Source of the DNA: Tricholoma matsutake
Taxonomy: Eukaryota; Basidiomycota; Agaricomycetes; Agaricales; Tricholomataceae
Assembly: GCA_026075535.2 (NCBI GenBank)
Contig: AP026545.1
Span: 10,230,001 to 10,294,000, forward strand
DNA length: 64,000 nucleotides
Reading direction: 5' to 3'
The position numbers and the translations under genes were made by a program. The notes below the pieces were generated by a model. The model was not told the DNA's origin and did not search any database. It saw only the letters and a list, made by a program, of their open reading frames with translations. This document shows, piece by piece, positions 55,396-64,000 of the stretch. Numbering within the stretch: the first letter of the stretch is position 1; every line of letters starts with the position of its first letter.

Positions 55396-56182
55396 TAAAT
55401 TTAATCACTAAGTCACCTGCAAGCTAGGACTTTGCTCGGACTCTGCTCGGATTTTGATCTGACTTTTGTCTTTACAACTCTGAAATTTTTTTTACTAGGA
55501 CTCTGGGCAGAGTCCAAGGACTGTCTGCAGACTCCATGCAGACAGCTAGGACTCTGCTCAGACTCTGGTAGGATTCTGCTCAGAGTCCGTGGACAGTTAG
55601 GAGTCCATGTGGAGTCTGTGCGGATTACGTGGGGGACAGTAAAGTACTGTCATTCCTTACCAAGACTATACTTGTGCTAGAGGGCCATTGTGTTGCATGG
55701 CAATTCCAAGTTCTGTAGGGGGCTGGGGGCTTTACCCGCTTAGAGCATACACAGCCACTATTGCAGTGGCCAGCTGGCTTTGGCTTGGTTTTTGTAGAAT
55801 CAGGGCCCCACTTCTGGCCATTCCATTTCAACTGATGTTCATGGGTGAAAAAGGGGAGGGGGGTTACTAAAGGGACCTCGCAAGATCCAAAATGGATGAG
55901 AATCAATATAGGCCACTTCGGCAATTACCACACTAATAGATCAGATGAGACATCCAGCCAGCTCAATCGACAATACCTCGTCTCAATAAATTCCGAACTC
56001 GGAATTACTCATTTATTTAAATTTAATAGTAACCATCCATTCATCCATGGATATCACCCATGAAATATCCATATCCATATCCATCCATCCATATGTCATA
56101 TCCATGGATGGTCACCCGGATGATGGCCATCCATGGTAGTCCCTAGGCTACCAATGTAGGTGGCGACATATTGAACACATAG

Positions 56183-56669
56183 AGCAGCTACACTGTACCG
56201 AGTAATACGGTATATAGAACATATACATTGTACCGAATGATATGGGTTCATGGGGGCCCGTAGAACACTCTCATAATAAGTATAATATGTACTACTATCA
56301 AATAGATACAGTGTTAGTATTCTGGCTTGTTATTTACTTCGGAGAATGTTAATAGCCAGATCAGTCACCTATGAGATAGTGTTGGACACGAAATATGGCA
56401 ACAACATTGGCACCAGCAATGGAACCGGCAACGGTAGTGGCATAAAAGTACGGCATTGGCATCAGACACCACATAGTATGGGCAAAGGAGTTTCATGATG
56501 GTGAAGGCATCATAAATCCTCATGTAGCGATAATTGATTTATTGTGGTATGCAGACCTATGCATGGCACTGGCACCGGGATCACAATCACGCCAAAAATG
56601 TTCAGTGTACCAAAAGCACCAACAATTATTACTACATGTTTATGTATACAATGCAAAAGGAATTGAGCA
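56183..56669. other. No gene seen; left flank of the KDZ locus
   Basis: AT-rich sequence, then from about 56400 a tract with GGCAAC/GGCACC-type hexamers. The left end of a KDZ element is expected near here, but no inverted repeat pair could be identified within the window. Confidence 0.4.
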
Positions 56670-58623
56670 TCATGTGTCCTCTGTAGTGTCCATATCATCA
56701 TCAGAGCCCGACAACCAACTGCCATCAACATAACTAAAGTCTGCATGAGTATAGATGGGCACTGGCAGCGTGATGCGGGTTGGGGAGGGATGCTCTATCT
56801 GGGAGGTGCTTGGGGATTCATCACTAAAACTGCGTTCTGAGTCAGAATTTGCACTCGCGTCATTGGCATCAGCATTGGATTCACCCAGAGATCCAGCAGA
56901 ATCTGCCTCTGATGATGAGAAAAAAACCTCTGCCGCATCAGATGCGGTGGCAAAGGCTGAAGGGGGATTAGAATGTCCAGATGAAGAGGTAGTAGAGTCG
57001 TCAAAGTAGATGGCAGCAGCATCAAAGCCAGTTAGGGAACCCATACCAGCGAGGACAGGCTCGGCATCAGCAGTAGAACCCGTACGGGCGGATGATGAAT
57101 CACAATCAAATGCCATGGCTGCCTCAAAGGCAGTATGACCAGCATTAGCAACATTATCTTGACCTAGCCCCTGCATGAGTGCATTGCCATGCGAATCAGC
57201 AGCAGGGAGAGGATCGGCATCGGTAGTAGAACCAGCACTGGCGGATGATGAATCAAAATCAAATGCCATCGCCACCTCAAAGACAGTATGCAGATCAGCA
57301 TCATTCACTACATCATGGGGAATGGGGACAGAATTAGAAACAGGAACGGGGGCAGCATCGGGGGCGGCATCAGGGGCGGCCGCAGTGGGGACAGGAAGAA
57401 AGGGAGCAGTTCCAGCATTGGATACATCAGAATCAGATTCTGGAAAATAGAGCCCTGCATCGTGAGCAGTTACCGTGGGTGGTCGACTGTAGGAAGAAAC
57501 TGTTGGGAGACTTGTGGTTTCTGACCACTCCTTGTTTGGCGGTGGGCCATCGGGTAGAGATGCTATGTACCCAGAATGCTGTGCCTTTCCCTTGCCCTTC
57601 TTCTGATTGATTGCTAACACCTCATTCTCCGTAATATCCACGCCCCAGGTCCACTTGTAGGAGGTGGGGGGAAGGGCCTCCAAGTGCTCAAGTTCAGCCT
57701 GTGCATGTGCAGATACCCGTTCCATTTCCAATTGCCTTACCCATCTCCCAGTGGGTCCATGAATGTTTTTCGATGCCAATGACATTGCCGGTGCCGTTGC
57801 CGTTGCCATAGCCAGTCCCAGGTGTTAACTTACTTGGTTCGGAGTGAATCTCCTTGAGCAGGACAAGCTCATGGAGATGATAAAATCCTGCTGCTTTCCT
57901 CAAATTTGCATTCATTTCAGCATCCGCTGCTGATTCACAGGCACTTAGGAAGCCGTGCGTCATGCCTGCTTCATCAAACATATTGTGTATGAGAGCGCAC
58001 AGGTCAATGCATGATTGGCAATCAACTTGGCCGCTGGGAGCATCCTGCCCTGACTGGCTATCGATGGGTGTTGAGACTGTCACAGGGGTAGAGACCCATT
58101 GCCGATAGTGATCAAGGCATTCGTCCAGGGTGTCGATGCCAAATATTCTGGTGGGTGCCGGTTCTGCCTTGTGATGCCACCATTCACATGCATATGACTC
58201 CACAAGACGACTAGGACTGTTGCTGGCAACACCATCATCCAACAAGGCCAAGAGAGATGGATGGAATCCCAGGGGTAGGTGGTCCAAATTCACATCGGCA
58301 AGACTGTCGGCCAAGGACCGAAGAAGGATTGGCACATCTATCATAAGGCCGATGCTGATCCAAGACATAACATACATCTGTCATACATCTCAGTGATGTA
58401 TATTTACTTAATTTAGGAAAGATCTTCAACTTACAACCTTGGCATAGAGAATTCTTTGCATCCAACTTTGTTTTACAAAGTTTGCCTGGTCTACCTCCAA
58501 CAAAACCTGGCAGAATCGGGACTCCGCATACCAAATGATTTCTTGTGCATGCCTTTGGAGTTGCACTTTTGGGCCTGATTGCAAAGAAAAAGGGCTGTAG
58601 ACTGAGAGACTTTTGTTTGACAT
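56670..58623 (-). CDS. Unidentified gene next to the KDZ transposase (minus strand)
   Basis: Exon A (58623-58435) reads MSNKSLSVYSPFSLQSGPKV through WMQRILYAKV. A 57-bp intron (GTAAGT...GACAG) is followed by exon B (58377-57834), with MSWISIGLMIDVPILLRSLA, HLPLGFHPSLLALLDDGVAS and CEWWHHKAEP, and DCQSCIDLCALIHNMFDEAG. The last exon (ending at stop 56670-56672) is Ala/Ser/Asp-rich, with repeated AFEAAMAFD segments and an acidic tail (SGSDDDMDTTEDT). The junction between exon B and the last exon is uncertain: one reading uses an acceptor near 57615, and the last part could instead be a separate gene starting at 57809. No known domain was recognised. The same-strand position 66 bp behind the KDZ gene suggests it belongs to the same element. 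Confidence 0.5.
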
Positions 58624-58688
58624 GGTTTTACCGATCGTGGTTGGTTATCAAGATAATTGTATTTACATCAAGGTTACATAATCATCAG

Positions 58689-61600
58689 TCACAAAGGGGA
58701 GATATAATTGGCATTTGTTGATCTAAACACTTTGTCAGCCCTCAAAGCTAATTCATACCATGAAGCATGTTGACGATTAGCATAAGCAAGCAGACCAGGA
58801 AGGGTATTGTTGGACTCTGAGGCTGACTGCCACCATTGGCTGTGATGGATGAAATACTGCACAGTCCACTGCATTTCATATGTGATGAGTAGAAACTCCT
58901 CCCTCCACCGATTTCTCTGAGCCCGTGAATGAAGCCAATGTACGCGTCTGACTATGAAAAATGTGAGCACAACAGATAGAGATGACCACCCAAAAAAATT
59001 TACATTCCCAGAATCGACCGAGGTCAGCATTGGAAGCAGGTACGGCCACGGCCCCGCTCCCGCCATTGGCACCAATGCCACCATTAGCTAAGACACCAGT
59101 ACAAAAGGAATTATGCCAAATCCAGGACAGATGAACAGAGGTGGAGCCAGCTACATTTGGATTCAAAATAGCTGTGCTGGTGTTGAGGTCATCCTTGGTT
59201 AACCGCTGAAACATACTCAATGTGTCAGCATCACAATACAGTGCCAGCAATCGGCTACAGCAATGGTTATACATCCGAGTGTGCAGGCTAATTTTGTTAA
59301 CCAACTCGTGGACAACAGCTTGTGACTGGGTGTGAACTCCCTTTCGTGGCGCCGCTCGCATGATGTGTGAATATTGAAATGATTTTTCAGTGATGAGCTC
59401 CCGCAGCTGATGCAACAGTCGGCTTGCCTGGCACTTCTGGAGCTTAATCTCTACCTCGGCCAGGTGGCCATGACGAGGGAGGGTTACCTGTTGCTCCTCC
59501 ACTGAAATAGTAGATGTTGCAGGAAGGTTTGATGGGCCAGCTGCCAATGCCATTGCCGGTGCTGATGCCTCGTCATCGTCAAGTTCACCTGGGGTATCAA
59601 ATTCTCCTTTGTTATCATTGTTGATCCATGAGGAAGCAATGTCATGATCAGCTATGTTGGCAGCATTTTGTAACTGGGTTAAGGTTACCATGTGGGATGT
59701 CAGAGCTTTTCTTTCCTGTTCAACAGCTTGTGTGTCGGAAATGTGAGGTGATTTACCCAGTCGACGGACTTTGTCTTGCAATTCAATCCTGGTGATGATA
59801 AATGATTGGTTGTCATCTGGGGTAGGCAGTGGAACTCACTGCATTTGCTGAAAAAGAATAGCGAAATCAATCCACTCCTCAACCGTGGATTGAACCAGTG
59901 CTGTTCCCAAAGAAGAGGCTGTGCCCGAGGCCAATCCCGATCCTGCTGCCGCATCTGATATCTGCGTGGCATACATGTCCATTACCTTGATATCTGTAAG
60001 TCTTCTGGTTTCTGCTGAGATGACTTCATCCTCCCATTGTTTGATTGGTTGCTGGCCAAATGCTGCCGTTAGTTCAGTGTGGTATAGGCCAAGTTGTGTG
60101 GAGTTCTCAAGTGCTTCCTGAGCTTTTGCGCATAGTGTGACTGTCATACCGAGCATTTTCTTGTGATTTGAATCTGTAGCATGATCATCAAGCATTTCTG
60201 CCTGATGTGGCAAGGTTGCTGTTCTGACTGTCAAGGAGATGGAATTCAGTGATGCCCACAGAGACTCAAGTATTTCTCCTGCTATGATGCTGGACCCTGG
60301 GATGAAAGACAGAGCATAGCGAAAAAAGCATTCATCTTTGTGGCCATGAACATGTAAAAGCCCAATGGCCTGGTCGATTGTCAAGCTGGCCAGAAGATGG
60401 GCACCAATACGTTCCCGAAGGTAGATAATGTACTGGCAGACAATGTCATAAATGAGCATGACTCCCTGTTGAGGGTCAACTCTAGTGATCTTCAGTGCTT
60501 GAAGAAAAGCAAAGTCGATATTCTTCTGCTGTTCTCCATGAAACAGGTCTACCAATGCATTGGGAACATAACATCCATGCCATGCACATGCAATGGCTGT
60601 GCATCCAGTCCTGTCACATGCCTTAGATGCCAGAAAAGCATTCACAATGGCTAGGAATTTATTTTCGCAAGGGGCCTTCTGAAAGACCAGATAGAAATCA
60701 GATCAGCATTGGGGCAGGCAGCGGGAACAGCAACAGCAACGGCTGCCATCAAGGGAAGGTACCTACCATTAATCGTTCTATGGCGGCTTGGAGAAAGCGA
60801 TGATATTCAGCCTGATTTGGGGCCATCCCACCTCCATCCCATAGCCATATGTCAGTTTCTGAGCTTTTCTGCCAGACATGATCGGCTTTGAAATTGCCAT
60901 TGGCCACAAATATGTGTTTGAAAACAAATCTGAATGGCAATGTGTCATTATCCATGCCACTGCAAAGACATTCTGTCACCCACTGGTTCACATTGTCCTT
61001 CCAATTTTCCAGTATGTTTATGCCTACTTGAGGACATGCTGGGCAGAAATTTGCAAGTGTTCCTGGTTCAGGATTCAAAGGATCTTTTTGATTGTGTCCA
61101 TACCCTGCCCACTTCAATCTTTTCATCCAACGCCATAAGCGGGACATGTGCCGAAGCTCATGGTAGAGATTAACCACTTCGGCAGGCCTCATTGGCGATG
61201 TTACACACCGAATCAGCTGGTAAAACTGATAGGCTGAGGCCTTTAATTCTAGATTACAGAGCCAAAAATAGTCTAGGACCTGCACAGTGAACAGAGTCCA
61301 TATGTTGGTGAAGCTTGTGGGTAGTAAGTTGCTGGTTACCAGGTCCAAGGGAATTCGCTGTTCCCCCTGACACTGGCAGGTAACCATCGCCATGTGATGT
61401 ATTCCATTTGTATGGACCACACGAATATAACTGTTGTTCAAGGCATCGGCAGTGGGAACGGCATCGGCAGTCAGATTTATGGTAGGCAAATATGGCTGAA
61501 AGCCATGGACGTCTTCATTGGCTTGTTGAACTTCAGATTCATCATTGCCATCAAAGAAGTCTTCATAACCATGCTCAGCATGAACGTTACCGTCCCCTTG

Positions 61601-62496
61601 ACCCCAAAGGGAATCAAGGTGATCCAAAAAGGCTGAGCTGGCAGCAGTTTCATCATCCAAAAAGGCAGAGTCGGTGGCAGTTTCACTTTCCCACTCATGA
61701 TATGGCTCTGATGCTGAGTGAGGCGAAGTTGGCCATTGCCGCTGCCGCTGCCGATCGTTGGCCTGAGCACTTTCTGACTCTTGCTCTGCTTGATCCTTCA
61801 TGTATTCAAATGACTCCAGATACTGCACTTGAAAGTCCAGGGCTTGACAAATGGGATGATCGGTGTTGTGCTGGACTAAAATGTATGTGCCGACCTCCCA
61901 TAGTTCCACCCAGCGGAAGTGCATGCCGGTCCAGCATTCAATGCAATGGAAAGGATTTTGCCTGTGAGTTACGTGCATGCATGAGTGGCAAAGCATGGTT
62001 CCCAGTGAACAATCGACACATCGCCAAATTGCCCATTTATTGAATGCACAGTAGTTGCAAACTTGTTTGTCAACCGACCATGCCTGCTGAGTGAGGGATG
62101 CTTGCAGCAATTCATCTATTCATCCCACAAACTCCAGTACATAGTCTCACTGTCTCTATTATGTTTTAATCAGTGTTGTTCTGTAAGCAATCAGTGTCAG
62201 AAACTAACCTTGCCGATGCAGGGCCGGGTCAGCTCGGTGGCCACCTGCAGTTCTTCCATGTCCCATTCTGGAACACCACTGGGATAATCCTGTATAACAG
62301 AAATAGATTGAACCTGTTCCTGTTCCTCTACATCCCTCAGCGGGACCATGACTTGCTGTCTTTTTGGACCAGCTTTCGTCATGACCTCAACTTCTACATG
62401 TGTAACAGTATCCACTGTAGCATCATCGTTCTCCCACAGGGAGGCATTCTTCTTTGATCTTCTCTTGCACTTGACAGGAACATATTCTAGGTCCAT
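58689..62496 (-). CDS. KDZ (Kyakuja-Dileera-Zisupton) transposase with CxC2-type cysteine cluster, five exons, open reading frame intact
   Basis: Exons 62496-62209, 62086-60767, 60678-59840, 59788-59004 and 58951-58689 have GT-AG introns of 122, 88, 51 and 52 bp and join in frame to 1164 codons. A cysteine/histidine cluster lies at residues 106-147 (CNYC, CVDC, CHSC, CIEC). The KDZ domain follows: LDLVTSNLLPTSFTNIWTLF, ASAYQFYQLIRCVTSP, CPACPQVGI, FVANGNF (residues 489-495), CAWHGCYVPNAL, IYDIVCQY (Asp about 614), HVHGHKDECFFRY, GEILESLW (about 671-678). The C-terminus has RRVHWLHSRAQRNRWREE and MQWTVQYFIHHSQWW. KDZ proteins are DNA transposases with an RNase H-like fold; the Asp/Asp/Glu candidates are the D(A/G)NF, YDI and GE(I/V)E-type motifs, and the first is Asn here. 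It is unlike the surrounding dead elements in having no stops. Confidence 0.9.
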
Positions 62497-62651
62497 GGTG
62501 ATTGGAGGTGAACCAAACTGATGACCTTATTGTACTATTGGCCTCATGTTACTATCAACCTCATGTGATCCTCATGTTATCCTTGTGTGATCCCCTCATG
62601 CCAATGAAATATTTTATGTCAATCAGAAGAATGATTCTTCCTTTACAATAA
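62497..62651. promoter_or_regulatory. Divergent intergenic region between the KDZ transposase and the plus-strand partner gene
   Basis: About 155 bp separate two gene starts on opposite strands, so this must contain both promoters or the first exon of the plus-strand gene. It contains four spaced CTCATGTTA/CTCATGTGATCC-like words (62550-62600). No TATA box was clear. Confidence 0.5.
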
Positions 62652-64000
62652 TTCCCTCCAGTGCCACCTGGGCCATCAGAGAATCTGCGGTTGAGAAAGT
62701 ACTGGAAGGGAGGCAGATATACAGATGAAGAGCGGAGGATCATAGAGCCATATAAAGTTTCTTTCCGATCGCAGCAATCAAAAGCTGGCCGATTGCAAAT
62801 ACTCAAGACCAACATCCTCCCAGCAATGTTCAACTATTGGGCAGCAATTGACAAGGCCCCTGTGGATCAGGAGGAGAGTTGCCTTCGTGCCAAGGTAAAC
62901 TCACAAGGATGTGAAGGTTGTACTACTGATCACATCACCAGGAACTAACAACCTGGCTTTCCAACAACTGGCGAATGACTCAAGGACTCTCACAGAAATT
63001 GAATGACTTCAAAGTCAAGCGGTCAGAAGTCATTTGGAGGTTGTACCACGACCGAGTTATGCAAGAGATCGCAAACATGTTACATGTTGAGGATGCCACC
63101 ACAAGTACACCAGGATGGTTCCAAATGCGAATGCCGGCTATCAAGAATGTTTATGACCAGATGACTACAGAGGAGAAGTTAGGTGTGCGTGATGAGCGGG
63201 ATAAGATAATGCATCAAGGATATCCTGAAGAGACGAAGCAAAGGTGAGTAGTTCCCGATGCTGATGCCACTCCCGATACTGATGCCAGACTTTATAGTCT
63301 CACAGCAAAATACCTGCTTAAGCATGTGCAGGAGAATGCTCGACAACAGTGGCTAGAAATGGGGGCATTGTTGGTAACCATGACAGCCTATGTCCACCCT
63401 AAGAGTTTGCTGGTCGTTGACATGTGAGTCCCTGAAGTTATGATGGCTGATGCCGATGCCGATGCCGATGCTGTTTGCAGTCATGACCATATGGCCAATC
63501 TGATAGCCACCCCTACACAATCATTTCTAGACACATATTCTAGTGCAGTAACTGAACTGAAGCGAAACTTCATGACTTATGTGAAGGCTTTACTCACACT
63601 GGACATTACATCAACGGCAACGGCAATACAACACAAAGAAAAGCTAAGCAGATTACCGAAGACTAATGATGGCTTCCCAATCCTTCTGACACCATGGAAT
63701 GCCTCACCATATACCAAAAAGGAGTTGGAAGTAATGTTTACCTTATATGTTGGGCAGCATTACGGTACGTCAAGCTCCTAGTCCAGAAACAATTACTTAT
63801 ATCCATGCAGTACTAGCCAATAATGGTCGTAATCACTGTATCCCATTCAAAGCAATTGCCAATCACACTTCTTCTTTCATTAGTCCTGAATATCTCCCAG
63901 CCTGGTTCAAATTCACAGGCCCAAGGAACATGCAGAAGAGTACCATGGAAGACTTCTTCGACCACATTTCACAGTGGCAAACGGCACAGGGGCCAGAAAG
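62652..64000 (+). CDS. Multi-exon gene divergent from the KDZ transposase, unknown function, 3' end outside window
   Basis: Exons up to 62894, then 62942-63243, 63298-63423, 63481-63764 and 63811 onward are joined by GT-AG introns of 47, 54, 57 and 46 bp. All phases agree, so the frame is intact to the window end. The start lies at or before 62661; an upstream exon is likely because no ATG precedes the conserved block and CCCTCCAG looks like an acceptor. The protein reads ENLRLRKYWKGGRYTDEERR, IIEPYKVSFRSQQSKAGRLQ, ELTTWLSNNWRMTQGLSQKL, YPEETKQ, KYLLKHVQENARQQWLEMGA, LLTPWNASPYTKKELEVMFT, GRNHCIPFKAIANHTSSF. It has no domain that I can name. Similar long proteins are found beside KDZ-type transposases in mushroom genomes (recalled pattern, not checked). 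Two introns contain GATGCC hexamer runs. Confidence 0.65.
63441..63474. repeat. GATGCC hexamer run inside an intron
   Basis: Four consecutive GATGCC/GATGCT units lie in the 57-bp intron 63424-63480. Related GATGCC, GGCAAC or GGCATC words recur at about 56420, 57345, 57790, 60720, 61440, 61735 and 63255. Confidence 0.7.

Larger units (their letters stand above)
53558..56145. mobile_element. hAT element (2588 bp) with a transposase remnant, decayed TSD GGCTAC(TG/CA)
   Basis: Ends TAGGGACTACCGTGGATGG and CCATCCATGGTAGTCCCTA fit the hAT consensus. Target copies are GGCTACTG (53550-53557) and GGCTACCA (56146-56153), differing only where an ancestral CG would give TG or CA. Inside are many ATCCATGGAT words near both ends, the last exons of a hAT transposase (minus strand), a foldback MITE and a tandem array. 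The rest of the transposase is missing. Confidence 0.88.
53181..56182 (+). pseudogene. Small secreted-protein gene, C-terminus interrupted by a hAT element
   Basis: Exon 1 (53181-53304) encodes a signal-peptide-like start MLLFKTLVLGCMAVNTTAAL followed by AVIDTVLDARSNETYDVYPW. A 61-bp intron (GTAAGT...TGTACAG) ends at 53365. Exon 2 continues AGRFILPTVQFFAHCMRRMV, then FFSGPGDYEFKARIYAQQHD, and reaches the hAT insertion after LTKQAT. Without the element the frame would continue only about eight codons to TAG at 56180-56182. With it, the protein gains about 16 different residues and ends at 53610. The loss is small, so the product might still be made. About 115 residues, no recognised domain, predicted extracellular on the basis of the N-terminus alone. 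Confidence 0.6.

Noticed and set aside
56670..58623. TET/JBP dioxygenase as KDZ partner
   Set aside because: No His-x-Asp...His iron-binding motif or double-stranded beta-helix pattern could be recognised in either neighbour gene.
63441..63474. CRISPR-like or regulatory array
   Set aside because: The units are 6 bp and directly adjacent with no spacers, and they lie in an intron of a eukaryotic gene.

Overview
The window looks like a TE-rich stretch of a basidiomycete (Agaricomycetes-type) nuclear genome. The main evidence is a Kyakuja-Dileera-Zisupton (KDZ) transposase with a CxC2-type cysteine cluster, chromodomain Ty3/gypsy elements, a LINE of a type common in mushrooms, hAT elements and introns mostly of 46-122 bp. 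Four gene models look intact: an aminoglycoside-phosphotransferase-like gene (43600-44990), the five-exon KDZ transposase (58689-62496, minus), the gene next to it (56670-58623, minus) and a divergent multi-exon gene running off the right edge (62652-64000, plus). A secreted-protein gene (53181-56182) is split by a hAT element. Almost everything else is mobile DNA.

Layout. 1-2277: a partial acidic ORF, a small MITE and a 5'-truncated LINE with a poly(A) tail. 2301-3784: a broken Helitron helicase. 3785-7046: old truncated gypsy element A (5' LTR kept, a foldback MITE in gag). 7047-14870: a SNF2-type helicase gene fragment split by a 371-bp hAT MITE and by LTR-complete gypsy element E (8365-14799, 426-bp LTRs, TSD TTGTA). 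14880-30722: minus-strand gypsy C, split by gypsy B (16749-30443, TSD TCATG). Gypsy B was itself hit by at least four later insertions, one carrying a further MITE. 31041-31915: an unprocessed pseudogene of ribosomal protein eS6. 32481-32923: a foldback element. 35040-40239: gypsy D, next to a copia element (40249-43241) that holds a 975-bp solo LTR. 43242-53557: a CpG-rich, gene-like island with the phosphotransferase gene and a gag-like relic. 53558-56145: a 2.6-kb hAT element. 56670-64000: the KDZ locus.

Two themes tie the window together. First, insertion order can be read because most junctions keep exact target-site duplications and the host reading frame is restored across them. Second, TE copies decay by transitions at CpG. 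Paired LTRs, paired gag copies, in-frame TGA codons where Arg is expected, and one hAT TSD all show it. This fits cytosine methylation followed by deamination (RIP-like or not). No RNA genes or CRISPR arrays were recognised. All identities come from reading motifs in the sequence; no database search was run.
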